Origin: Edaphochlamys debaryana
Taxonomy: Eukaryota; Chlorophyta; Chlorophyceae; Chlamydomonadales
Direction: 5' to 3'
DNA: 64,000 bases
NCBI GenBank assembly: GCA_016858145.1
Contig: JAEHOE010000008.1
Span: 124,001-188,000 of the forward strand
The stretch's first letter is position 1. The number at the start of each line of letters is the position of its first letter. The notes under the pieces are model-generated. The model was not told where the DNA came from. It saw only the letters and a list, made by a program, of their open reading frames with translations, and did not search any database. The position numbers were made by a program, and so were the translations under genes. Positions 10,901 through 22,380 of this stretch are shown here, in pieces.

Positions 10901-13900
10901 GTACGTGGTGGCAGCGGCGCGGGAGGCGGACGCGGAGGCAGAGGTAAGGAAGTGTGCCATTGCACAGAGATTTATGCGGCGGGGCGCTTGGTGCCTGAGG
11001 TTGGTCGAGTGAGGAGCACAGGGAGTGCATGGGTCCGCTACTTGAAAGCCGGTGTGGGTCCCGGGGCAGCAAACTGACCTGCATGCTCTCTGCCGCGCCG
11101 CCCCCACCGCCAGTCTCCGAAGGCTGCCGACATGCGGGATGTCTGGGACGACGGCCTGCCTCCGCCCAGGGTGCGTGCCGTGCCCACTGCCTGGCGAACC
11201 TAGAAAATGTGCCCTGCTTCGCCCTCCGCCACGCACAGCCCACATGCTCAGCCTAGTTGAGCAGTGCTGAGTCTTGTTGCTTGTTGGTTGGTGCCTCGGC
11301 TGCTGCGTTTGCAGAAGGAGACGCGCGCATTCGGTACCCCCGCGGCAACAGCCAACGTTGCGGACTGGGCTGTGTGGCACTCGCGTATGATCAAAGCCAT
11401 CCGGCGGAATCGGGTCGATGACGTCAAGGCCCTCCTGCAGGCTGGTGGGTGCCGGCAGGGCCAAAAGAGTAGCTGCCATACCTCGAGCAATGCTTCAGTG
11501 ACATGACACCTGGCATGCCTTCCATGTGCGCAGACGCGTGGGTGCACCGGCCGTTCCGCGCCGACCCCCTGAGCTGGCTCCCGCCCGAAGAGCCCGGCCC
11601 CTCCCCGCTGACGTCCGACCTTGCCGCCGCCACCCACAACGTGGAGCTGCTGGCCCTGCTGGTGACCGAGTGCCACTGCCAGCTCAGCATGAAGGGGCTG
11701 AGGCTGATGGTGCGGAGGTGGGAGGAGGTGCCGGCCTACATCGGTGGCGCGCTGGTAAGCATTACCACCCTCTTGCACGATGCTGCTCCTGTCGCTCAAC
11801 ACGGACAGGTCCCATCTTGTCCCTCGAGTCTTTCCCTGTCCTTTCCTCGGCTCAAGTCTTTTCGGGTCACGTGCCGAACATTCCCTAATAATCTCAACCC
11901 CTGCCCAACCTCCCGCAGGAGGTGCTCCTGGGCTACATCAAGCGCTCCCGCCGGCCGCTGGCCACCGTGGCTTGCGTGCTGACCGCGCTGCGCTGGGAGG
12001 TGGGCGTGCGGGAGCGCGCGCGCAACAGCAGCACGCTCGAGCTCCGCGCGCTGCTGCGGAGGTGCCAGGAGCTGCAGGTGCGGTGGGCAGGGGGGCAGGC
12101 AGGGACCGCCCGTAGAGTCCGCCATTCCGTCTCCCATTCCTCTGGCTGCCACGTATCGTGCGCCCCGCCTTTGTGCGGGCGAGGCCTACCCCTTCGCCTG
12201 CCCTCGGCTCCTCACGGCTCAACCTTTGCCGGCTCGCGCCCGTGCGCCTCCCCATGACCCCATGACCCCGTGCACCCGGCCCACGCAGACCTACCTTCTG
12301 GAGGCGCTGTCGGGGGTGGTGCGCACCGGCGGCCCGGCCGGCTCCGCCTCGTCCTCCAACACCGCCGCCACCCTCAACCAGGCCTGGCTGCAGAGCGTGG
12401 TGGACCCACCGCAGGTGCGCATGGGTAGCTGGGTTGTGTGGGGTCGATCCCTGCTGGTCCCTCGTGCTGTATCTGTCGAGGATGGCGAATGGTAATGGGT
12501 TGCGGGGGCAGTGGCATGGGGGCAACGAGCGCAGTGCCGGCACCGACGTCTCTGCGCAGGAATGTTCGCTTGTGGTTCGCTTGCAGCTCGGGGGCATGTG
12601 GGGTGGCGTGGGTTTTCAATCGACACAAGCGGCAGGCTGTGCGTGGGTGCTGAGGACGTGGGCCCTGTCTTCCCTCTCCCCTTGTCCCAGAGGCCGGCCC
12701 CACTGGTGTTGGACGACTACAGCCCCCTCCGCATCGCCTTCGAGCGACGCGACTTCCAGTGAGCCCCCCGGTCCAAAGGGGGGGTGCCCGTCCAGACCTA
12801 ACCTTCTGCTGCACCGCAGTGTAATGCCACTTCTCACGCACCCACGCCTCCCTCTTGGAACACTCCCACCCGCAGGTTCATGGCCTCCGTGGTTCTGGAG
12901 GCGTACACGAAGAGACGGGTGCGTGTGCGGGGCGGCAGCCGGTTGCTTGACTCAGGCCCGCTGGAGCCCTTGGTTCTGCAGCCGTGCGTGGTGGGGCACC
13001 CAAGCAAAGGCCACGCTTGCGCAGCGCTTGGCGCAGGCTTCCCCTCGCGCACCGCAGCATCCACCTTCGCCCTAGCGCCCTCACCCTGAGCCCCTCTCCT
13101 CCGCTCCGCCCCGCCCCTCCTCCCCCTCCTCCCACCCCCGCACCACCCCAGTGGCTGGGCGAGGCGCTCATGGCCTTCACCCCCCGCGAGGGTACCCGCG
13201 AGCTCACCGTGCTCGACCCCCTGGTGCTGCACTCGCTGGCGGCGCGGCTGGGGCTGTGCGGCAGCGGGGCGCTCTTCAACTGGGCCATGGAGCAGGTGGG
13301 TGGAGGGGGTGAACGAGGCGAGCGGGGAGTGAGGTGGGGAGTGAGGCGGAAGAACGGTTGGGGACCTCAATGCGTGGGGGATGGGTGAGAGGGGCGTGGT
13401 TGTACCGTGTGTGGCGCTGCGCGTTAGGGGCTGGGGTGGAGACAGAATGGACACAGGGTTCATCGCCTGGCCCCCGAGGAGAAGCTGGAGAGGACGCCTC
13501 TCGCGTGCGCCGCCTCCCCTGCCCCTGCTTGCAGGTGTTCCAGCTGTGGTACCTTTGCTGCGTGCTGCCCTACGCCTTCTGCGCCAGCCCGCGAGGGTGC
13601 GTTGCGCCCCTCGCCCCGTTCCCCGCTCGCTCGCTCGTCCGCCGTGCTAGCTTTGGCGCAGCTGTGCTGCCTCCAAGCTCTGGCCACCTCAAACCTTGGC
13701 GGCCCCTCAACATCCCGCTCTGTATGCACCAACCGCTGTCCGAAGCCCTGCATCGCCCGCCCTTCAACCCCCCCCCCCTGCAGGCGCTGGTGGATGCGGA
13801 TGGCTGCGGGGGTGGCCTTCATAGTGGTATACAACCTCGCCCTCACCATCGCCGAAGACGTCAATGTGCGTGCTATGCCGTGCCGTGCCGTGCTATGCCA

Positions 13901-16900
13901 TGACGTAGCGTGCTGTGCTGCGGCGTGCCGTGCCATGCCGTGACGTGCCCTGCACCGATGTTGAGCTGCTGGCACACTGAACTCCCAAACCCGTGTGGCC
14001 GTGTGCCTGCGTGCCTCTGACGACCGCAGAGCCAGTTGGCGGTCATGGGCATTGTTGCGGGCTTCCTGGCGGGCAACATTGTCGAGGTACGTGGCCGGGT
14101 TGCATACGGGTAGTTACGGGCAGCGAGCGAGGGTAGTTGAGTCACGAGGCATTGGCGGATAGTGAGCACCAGCTGCCGTCCGCAGCGGCATGTGATTGGG
14201 CAACGGGTTGGGTGTGGACTGATGAAGTCCCTGACCCTCTGCACGACATGAACCCCGATGCTCCCCAGGTGGCCGAGACGGTCGCCGTGGGTTACCGGGG
14301 CAGCCTTGCGACGTGAGCAGGGCCAGGCCACGTGGGCTGCGGTTCGGGGCCGGGCCGGGCCACGCGGGCGAAGTTCAGGTAGCCGCTCTGCGCGTACCAG
14401 CGGGCCAACGGACCAGGAGAGCAGAGCCGGTTGGGTGACGTACGAGTCCGCAAGGGTGTAGGCATGCGGCAAGTGGCTGCGCGCTCCGGCCCAATATCCT
14501 GACGTCCCACAGGTTTGCGCGGCGGCACGGAAGGGAGCTCTTCTTCATGTTCGGCGACGGTGGGTGCTCGGGCGTGCGGGACGGCAGCTAGCAAGGGCCG
14601 CAAGGGGGAGGGGCCCTGGGGCGGTCACCTAGCTGTTGAGCGCTGACGTATCGACCGTGCTCGGCGGCCGGCAGCCTGCTGCTCCCGTTCATGTGACTGT
14701 ACATGCATCTCATCCGACAAAACCCGTACACGCGCTGCTCCCCGCCCGCGGTTGCGCTGCAGTGACGCTCTTCATCGTGACCATCCTCCACCTGCTCTAC
14801 ATCTCCGGCCGGTGAGCTGATGCCTCCCCAAACCGCTGAGCGGTGTGGGCCCGGCACGTCTTCGGGCATGGGGCCATGCGGTTTTACCTCCCCGCTACAT
14901 TGCTCTGAGGCCGCCGGCCCAGGGCAGCGGGGGGCCGTGCACGCGAGGCATCGGGCTTTTCCCCCTCCTCCAATGCCTTGCTCGCTGCGAACCGGCATCA
15001 ACTTGAGCGTTGGTTGTGCGGTTGCATGGGTTGCATGCACGCAGGCTCCCGCTGGACTTCCTGGTGTACCTCAAGATCATATTCGTGTGGGCCTCCATGG
15101 CCATCATCGTGTACGTCAAGGTGGGCGGCTCAGCCCACCTACCGTGCCCCGCAACCTGCTGTCTCCCTCACGCTTCAAGTCGGTCGCCCCCGTCATGCCC
15201 CTCGCCCCCGTTCCTCACGCGCCGCCCCCAGTTCCTGTACACGCTCATCCCGCTATTTAGGGGGCTGGTGAGCTCTTGGGGGGCGGGGGTGATTCTCAGG
15301 CGAGCGAAGATCCTGGGCATGGGGCGCTGCTGCATCGGTACTGGCTGGAGGCAAGCAACACGACGTGCGGTGCTCTTTGATCGATGGGGGCCTCAGCCCT
15401 CGCAAGCGACGTACGGTCACACCACCCGCCCACCCTTGCAACCGCCGACTGCCGACAGGGCCCGCTCCTAAACACCGTGAACAACATGATGGGAGAGCTT
15501 CTCGCCTTCCTGCTGCCCTTCGTGGTGATCACAGCTGGATTTGCGACCGCAATATACGTCTGGGTTGTGGAGTCAAGTCTTGAAAGCCGACTACCCCGCA
15601 ACCCCGTTATCGGGCGCCAAAACGCTCATGGGTCATGGGTCTGTAGCGAAGCGAAGTCATGAGTACTGCCTGTGCCGGGAGCTTGGTTTGGCGGGATCAC
15701 CAGGGAGTTCAGACGGACAGCTGCGCTGCACTCATAACGCTTACGAACTGGGCGCTGAAGCCCTCTTGATGAGCCCCTGGCCCCCTGCTCTTGCCCTTGC
15801 TCCCGCCCCGCATGCAGATACGTGAGAGGGCATGGGCACAGCCGCGAGCGCAGGCGTGGGCGTGGGCGTGGCGTGGCGCCGTGTAGCACCAGTGCTGTCG
15901 GCGGGACACGAGGCTCTACCCTGCTGTATCCGCCCTGTTCCCGCTGAGGCCTCAGCCGCCACCTCGCCCACCCCACCTCGCCCCAATTCCTGCAGGTGGT
16001 GTTCTCCCCCTGGGAGGACTCGGGCATCCCCACCTTCTGGGACGCCTTCCTGCAGCTCTTCCTGGCCTTCGTGGGGGCCTTCGACACTGGCGTCGTGGTG
16101 CGCGAAGGGCAGAGGCAGGGAGAGGCAGGGAGAGGGCTGGGCAAAGCTGGGTAAAGGGGAGGCTTGTGAGCGGAGCTACTGTCCAGTGGTGAACCCTGTG
16201 CCGGACCGCTGACGGCCTGTGCTTCCTGCCTTCTGGGACGTGCGTGCGTGCGTGCTTGCGTGCGCGCTTGCAGCTCGACCTGCCGGACCCGTGGCGTACG
16301 TACGGCATCATCATGATGGTTGCCTACATGGTGATCGGTACCATCCTCATCCTCAACCTGCTCATCGGTGCGTGCGTGGGCCGTGCGTCGTGGGGTGGGG
16401 CCCCGGGCCGGGGCCGCTTAACTGCGGCGCGTTTCGTGTCACCTCCTGTACGTGCCTTGCTTTGTATCACATGTGGCGCCCCCGCCCGGGACTCGCCCTG
16501 CTACTCGTTGCTGCTGAACCTCCTCCCCCCCCCTCCGCCTCCGGTGGCCCCCAGCCATCCTGTGCTACCGCTACCGCCCGGACGAGTCCGCGGCGCAGAC
16601 CGTGTTCGGCCTGGCGGAGGTGGTGGACCGACACCAGATGCAGGTGGGGCCGGGCGGCTGCCGATAGCTGAGGTGCGGGCTAATGCGCCGTACGTCCCCT
16701 CACCGGCGCTCGCTCACGCGGGGGCTGAGGACAAACGGATACCGGAACGCCCGCAGCCTTCTTGCCTGCCTTCTTGCCTGCCTTGTCGCCTGCCTCGGCG
16801 CCTGCTGCCGTTACCCGCTTTCACAACGCTCGGGTCTTCAGTTCACGCAGCAGGCTCAGCACGAGGCACCATGCTGACACACGTCGCACACCTGTCGTAC

Positions 16901-19836
16901 CATACATGCCCACACCTCCGCCTCCTCAGGTGGACCGAGCCATGCTGTGCAGCCCCTACTGCCTGGCGCAGCTGCCCTTCAGCCTCTTCCCGCGGGGGAC
17001 GCGCCCCGCCATCCTGCCCACCACCTTCCTGCGCTTCTGGCTGCCCCCCATCGAGGGCTTCCGCCCCGCGGCGCCGCACCTCAACACGGTGCCCACCGGC
17101 CGTGCGGCGGTGCCGCAGCTCCTCTTCCTCCTCTCCCTGCAGCCGCTGCTGCTGGTGGGTTGACCGCTTGACGCGTGGGCCCCTCTTGCCCGGCGGCTGG
17201 GCCACACACTCGCACAAGCATCACTGCGCGAGGAAATGTCTGGGGAGTCGCCTTCTCCTCACTGCAGCCCGCGATTCCCGCCTCACTACTGCCTCAATTC
17301 CCACCTCGCTCCCTGCCCCTTGCCTCTCCCTCCCGCCAGGTGCTCCTGAACGCCCTCTATTACGCCCTCAGCCCCTTCCTGCTCGCCTTCTTCGCCATAC
17401 ATGGCCACACCCTTTTTTGGGCCAAGGTCTTCCCTCCGCGGGACGCCTACAAGCGCCGCCGAGCCGGCGAGGGCTCCAGCCGGCTGTTCGCGCTGTCGCG
17501 GCGCCTGGTGGCCACGTTCGGAGGGGCCCCCTCGCAGCGGACGGCGGCGGCGACGATGGGCGGCGGGGACGCGAGCGGGGGCGGCGTCAGCGTCAACAGC
17601 GGCGGGCGCAGGGGTGCCAGTAGCTTTGGGTCCTGGGGCGAGGACGATGAGGAGGCGGAGGAAGCGGACGTGTGGGTGCGCTTGGCCAAGGTGTTCACCA
17701 AGGAGGTGAGCGCAGAGCTACAGGGTCCCGTCCCTCAGCACAGGCCTCCCGCTGGCTGTGATGTGTCAGCTCCCGTCCCTAAGCACAGGCCACGACCTCC
17801 GGCTGACTCCCACCCTGCCCTGTTGCGGCCTGTCAGGGCTTGATTGCCCTATTCAAGACTGTTGTACGGCACGTGGCTGCATTCCTCGTCGGCGTCGTAC
17901 TGGTGTACGGCGGCCTGGGCCTGGGCTGCATCACGCTGTGGTCGCTGTACGTCTGGCTGGCTTGCGTCGCGCTCTCCGTACACGACATCCTGTACGAGCC
18001 CGTCGTACGGTTGTACCGCGGAGTTCGGGAGTTGTTCGGCGCGTGCCGCGACTGTGGGAAGACGAGCGAGGCTGAGGACGAGTCTGACGCTGACGTCAAG
18101 GCAGCCGGCACCGGGGCGCAACAACAGTCCGGGGCAGGGAGCGGCGAGGAGGCGTGGGCAGACGGCGTCGACGACTCTCATATGTCATCTGGCGCCGAGG
18201 CGGCTGTGGCGGGCAGGACCCGGTCGGGTGGCTCCGCAGGCCGAGGCCCACGCCTCAACAGCTCCAAGGCGTCCCGGCGGAAGGCGGCGTTCGCGAGGCA
18301 CCAGCAGAGGGCGGCGTCCTGGGTAAGACGGGGGTGGTATGGGTTACGGCAGCGCTCCCCCTGGCGTGTTGTGGCTTAGCGCTGACGTGACTTCGCCGAA
18401 TTCTGGCCCCCAGGGCCCCCGCTACCTCAGCCGAGAGCAGGTGTGTGGGCAAGGGGATGCAGACCGTCACACGGGGGTTATCCCGGTATGACCTTGGGCC
18501 GCGCCCCCAGCTCACACAAAGATCCGCGACCTCTGACTAGAGACTCAACTCCGCCCGTCACTCGCAACCCTGCGCGCAGGTGGAGATCGCGGTGCTGCGC
18601 GCCTTTGGCCTCCCGGGGAAACACGGGTACGACAGTATGAGCGTGGCAACGGCGGGCGGCTCCCTGCTTGCCTCGGGGGGCCTCCCGCGGGGCATCTCCG
18701 AGGTGCTGCCCCCCATCCTCAGCTCGCCGCAGCAGCCGTCCTACACCGGACCGCGCCCGCCCAGCAGCAGCGTCGGCGGGGCCGCGGGCGGCACCAGGGC
18801 TACGAAGCGCCCCAGCGGCGCCTTCGCCTCCGCCGCCGCGGCCTCCATCGCCGCGGTAGCGGCGGCGGGGCTCGACCGGGCGGAGCCCGTCCAGCCCGCC
18901 GACGACGATGGTGACGGGGCCGTGGAGTTGGGGCCGGACGGCTGCATCCGGCACATCCGCACGCCCTTCTACAACCTCAAGGGGGAGGAGGACAAGCGCT
19001 TCGCCGGCGACATCTCCACGCTCGGGCGGCGCGTGCCGTCGGTCGTCCACGTGGGCGTGGGCAGCGGCGTGGGCGGCGGCGGTGGGGGTGGCGTGGGCAC
19101 GGGCGGAAGGTTACGCAGCGGCCGGCTTGTCCTGCGCCCCGGCAGCGTGACGTCACGGCAGGCGCGGGCGAAGCGGCCGGGCGGCGAGGCCCATGGCAGT
19201 GGCCCGGGGGCATCCAGGCTCCGGGTATCGGGCGGAGGAGCGGCCTTGGCTTCGGCCAATGGGGCGGCTCCCGCAGCGGACGTGGTGGATGCGTCCCCCG
19301 AGCAGCTGCCGCCCGGGTGGCTCGAGGCGCTGGCGGAGCGGGTTGCGGCGCGGCTGCAGGACAGCACGCACCAGGCGAGTCGCGGGCGCGGGGATGCGGG
19401 CGGGTGGCCGGCGGGCGCTGCCTGGTGGCCTTTGGGAATGGTCAGCGCAGACGTCCTGGGCGTGGGCCGCTGAGCAAGCAGGGTGGAGCGACTCCCTCTT
19501 GTGTCAAGTCAAAGAATCTGCTTGCCTTATTAACCGTCGCTCGCAACCCCTGTAGGAAGCGACGGCGCTGGCGCAGCGGCTGGAGGCGGAGCTGCGGGCG
19601 GTGCGGCAGGAGCTGGCGGCACTGCGCGGCGGAGCGGGTGGGTGGGCAGGCAGACAAGGGTAGACCACAAGCCAAAGAGTCTGTTGCCTGGCAGTAATGC
19701 CGCAGAGTTTCTCTCTTCCGGTTCTGACCCAATCCTGTTTCGTCCTTGCTTTGCAGCCGCAACCGAGCTCGACAAGGCGGAGGTGGAGGAGCGGGTCGTA
19801 CTGATGGAGGCGGCGGACAACACTCTTGAAGCCTAG
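7914..19836 (+). CDS. TRP-family cation channel, large multi-domain
   Basis: 34 exons: 7914-9132, 9282-9415, 9650-9709, 9931-10121, 10311-10362, 10487-10600, 10836-10943, 11114-11170, 11315-11444, 11534-11754, 11919-12077, 12289-12413, 12691-12758, 12876-12918, 13152-13295, 13534-13596, 13784-13865, 14030-14086, 14270-14312, 14513-14559, 14763-14811, 15045-15120, 15232-15267, 15459-15557, 15995-16097, 16274-16367, 16555-16643, 16930-17154, 17340-17705, 17837-18322, 18414-18440, 18580-19374, 19556-19637, 19757-19836. The sum is exactly 1,908 codons. Order: disordered N-terminus with an Ala-Gly repeat, a beta-sandwich-like region, ankyrin-like helices (MIKAIRRNRVDDVKALLQA; YSPLRIAFERRDF), six membrane helices with a pore loop, three or four more hydrophobic segments, and a disordered tail ending in a short coiled coil (LEAELRAVRQELAALR). 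S6 reads TILILNLLIAIL, the TRP hallmark. Such channels admit Ca2+ and act in flagellar or membrane sensing in this group. The exact TRP subtype is unclear. Exon 24 may instead end at 15563. Confidence 0.82.
8354..8520 (+). repeat. GGGGCA/GGAGCA hexamer repeat coding for (Ala-Gly)n
   Basis: An imperfect hexanucleotide array inside exon 1 of the channel gene. It encodes alternating Ala-Gly with a few Pro, Glu and Arg. Because the unit is six bases long, other frames also stay open across it (Gln-Gly/Glu-Gln on the plus strand, Pro/Leu-rich on the minus strand). Those are shadows. Confidence 0.8.
9282..10943 (+). other. Extracellular-type beta-sandwich-like region of the channel (exons 2-7)
   Basis: Exons 2-7 encode about 220 aa rich in beta-strand patterns. 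The order is HYFPADNSDFGTSEHRYV, then VTVHFAMPGRLYVLL, then KWLREHF, then LIVYRSKRLYRAGEAVCLGG, then RVYVVAAA. The series 'Y-V-L ... P-WL ... VY+K ... GE/TV-LGG ... Y-V' resembles the carbohydrate-binding-like sandwich found next to lyases and in many algal proteins. The resemblance is by eye and the sugar-binding role is inference. Confidence 0.4.
13534..16643 (+). other. Ion-channel core (S1-S6 and pore) of the TRP gene
   Basis: Exons 16-27, each only 36-103 bp, encode the membrane domain. Helices: S1 (VFQLWYLCCVLPYAF), S2 (AAGVAFIVVYNLALTI), S3 (LAVMGIVAGFLAGNIV), S4 region (FFMFGDVTLFIVTILHLLYI), linker/S4b (FLVYLKIIFVWASMAIIVYV), S5 (MGELLAFLLPFVVITAGFA), pore helix and filter (LQLFLAFVGAFDT), S6 (MMVAYMVIGTILILNLLIAI). 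The filter region has a Gly followed by an Asp (GAFD), as in many Ca2+-permeable TRP pores. Confidence 0.7.
13866..13945 (+). repeat. TGCCG-type pentamer microsatellite in an intron
   Basis: Directly after the exon 17 donor there is a degenerate tandem of TGCCG, TGCTA and GACGT pentamers, ending near 13945. It lies wholly within an intron of the channel gene. Confidence 0.7.
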
Positions 19837-19852
19837 ATCAGATCAGAACGGG

Positions 19853-20050
19853 GTCAGCACCTAGAGCTGGAGCGGTGTGGTGGATATATGGCTGTGGGGC
19901 GGCATCGCATGATGCCGCACCAGGAAGGGAGGCGCCAGACTGCCCTCATGTCAGCCTAGCTAGGTCAGCCAAGGTCGGCACGTAGCGTTGGAACGGTGTG
20001 GTTGATATCAGAATATGGCTGCGGGGTGATGGCGCGTGACACTGTACCAG
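19853..20050 (+). repeat. Two diverged direct copies in the channel 3' UTR
   Basis: Segments 19853-19924 and 19974-20050 align by eye. Both run GTC(A/G)GCAC(C/G)TAG, then GGA(G/A)CGGTGTGGT, GATAT, ATGGCTG(T/C)GGGG and ACCAGG. A local duplication within the 3' UTR is the simplest reading. Confidence 0.6.
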
Positions 20051-20706
20051 GTTTTCGTAGAGGAGCCTTTGATTATGCATTGCCCCCAATGCTTGCAAGG
20101 GTGCAGGATGCATGGTGAGAGAAGCGTGAATCAGCAGTGAGAGGGGACGGCGTGATCTTGATAGGGGAGAGCTGGTTACTGATAAACTAGGGGAGACTGC
20201 AGCGCTGCATGTACCTTGTAGCTCGTGGCTTCGGGGAGAGTCGCTTTGGTGACCGGAGTGACATTACTAGTCAAGTGGAGGGGGCCAGTGACCATTACCC
20301 GCCCTCAACCACTTCGGCTGTGCTATCAAGTGAGGAGGTTAAACGATCTGGCGGCTGACGCTTGGGTGGATGAGCAGTGATTACGCCATTCATTCTTGGT
20401 ATGCTGAGGGGCGTCGGTTGGGGGCAGAGGCAAGGTTGCTGGAGCGTGCATCGAGGCTATTGTAGCTATTGAGAGACGTGACCATGGCTGGTTGGCTCGC
20501 CCCTTCAGGGGCAAGACAGGGCTGTTGGGGTCTAAGGCACCCCCAGCCCTTAGTTTAATTCGCCCTGACAGAGTGAGAACGGGACGAGACGGGGCAGAGA
20601 AATTAGAATAGTAGGGGTAGTCTAAAAGGTAGGTGCGATTTCCTCCCAAAGTGTGAACGATGCGCCGATTCGGTCCTGCGCCGCGTGCCGCTGGCTTGAG
20701 CGGAAC

Positions 20707-20711
20707 TGTAA
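20707..20711 (+). terminator. TGTAA poly(A) signal, channel gene
   Basis: First clear TGTAA after the channel stop codon, about 870 nt downstream. It fits the algal polyadenylation signal and usual 3' UTR length. Confidence 0.5.
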
Positions 20712-22303
20712 GCAGGCAGCCGTTTCCTAGCATTGTCCCATCGCCTTACTTCTTTTGTGAGTGCAGCACGTTGCCTGGCCGCATGTCCCCTGGCATGTCC
20801 CGCGCCAACACGCGAGAACCGCCGAGAACGCTGGAGCTCCAAGTAATACCAAAGCGCAATAGCTGCATAACGTGCTCTCACGCCCGTGCCACGCCGTGGT
20901 ACGCCCACGCGACACACCCAACTCGAGAACGCAACGGCGACGCCGTGGCCGGAGAAGCCTGGCGGAGTCTAACGTAATTCGATGATAACGTAGTTATGTT
21001 TTTCCGGTAAGGTATAGAGCGAAAGTTGAGCGCGCGACGCATCGGATACTCCTGCAGTGGGCCCCTCTCGGCCTCTCGCCTTGTTTCGTCAGCACGCCTG
21101 CAGGACTGCAACCATCCCCCCCCCCCCACACACACACACATGCGAGCAGCCCTTCACACACAGGCTTCCCACCCCATCACGCCGCGTAACATACAGGGCT
21201 GAGGGAAGGCGGCACGCTAATAGCGTCTCACACGGCCGTGTTTTTTTTCCGGGGGGCGAGCCCGCCTCGCTGCGCAGCAGGACGTTTATCTCAGGCACAC
21301 CGTGCTGTTTGAGCAGGAAGCTAGGTAGAAGCTAGCGAGTAGCGACAGGAGCAGGAGAGGTGTGGAACGGGCTGGCAGGAGGGCCTGCACCCCGCAGGCA
21401 GGCAAGAGGCAGCGCAACGAGGCAAGTAGGGCTTTCCATTGGCCATGGGACATCGACGCAATACGTACCGTAAGGCAAAGGTTGGAACCGTTACCCAGCG
21501 CTTGGTCCTGCTTGGCCCAGGCCCATCTTCACATTATGTCAAGGCCCGCTTGTCATCTTCCTAGTGCAATAGCTCCATCACAAACACGCATAATGGCCGG
21601 CTGACTGCCGGGGCACATGCCTTGAAGCCACCTCTCGTAGTAGCTATGACCTGAGAGAGCATCTTTCTCAGCCGGCGTCGTTACCGGTAATGTCCTAACG
21701 GCTGAGCGGACACACAAATCCATGCCGCACACGCCAGCAGGATAGGTCTGTGGATCTATTCACAGGGCGAGATAGCGCCTGACAACTTCACTCCCGCCAC
21801 CTCTCTATCAGCACCGCTCTCTCTATCTCTGATTCCAAGCCCATAGCAATCACACGGAGGCCTGGTTGACCCGTTGACGTACTGATACATGGCATGAATT
21901 ACTTAAGTACTGAACACGCATGCACTCTCTCTTCTCGACACTCCCTACGCCAGACAGCTCACATCTACGGCCACGAATAGAGCCGCGCCCACCAAACGCC
22001 TGACCCAAGGTTGTGACCCCAGGCTCCTGTGGAAGGCCTAGGACACCTCAGGGCCCGACCCTGACAGGGACAGCCCTCCACAGACAGGACTACGCTGAAT
22101 GCACCCGGTCCCGTCAGTCCCAGTCATGACATAGTCCCTTGCATAGGCACGTCCCGTGTGCGACACAGTCGGCGACGCCTGCTGGTTGTTATGACAGAGC
22201 TCACGCCATGCAGTTCTATACAGTATCCTCCATACGTTGGCCGCTGCCGGCAAGAGGTACCAGTCTGGAGCGGCAGGCATAGCGCAAAGCGTTCCATTGA
22301 GGC

Positions 22304-22308
22304 TTACA
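22304..22308 (-). terminator. TGTAA poly(A) signal, MYND gene
   Basis: TTACA on the plus strand is TGTAA on the minus strand. It lies 73 nt past the MYND stop codon. This 3' UTR would be short for the group, so a later site is possible. Confidence 0.35.
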
Positions 22309-22380
22309 TACATCTGCCCTCTGCCGCTCACGGGTCCCCTCCTGCGCCCCGCAAACCCCAACGGGTTTTGCTCCCAGAGC

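Larger units (their letters stand above)
19837..22380. other. Channel 3' UTR and 2.5 kb of gene-free DNA
   Basis: No supportable exon. The left part (to about 20730) is the channel 3' UTR and contains a degenerate duplication. The right 80-350 bp belong to the 3' UTR of the convergent MYND gene. The middle has a (CA)n tract after a C-run near 21115-21140 and otherwise nothing I can name. Confidence 0.6.

Noticed and set aside
10664..11479. 271-codon open frame on the minus strand
   Set aside because: It runs across several exons and introns of the channel gene without respecting them and has no recognisable motif. Treated as a shadow.
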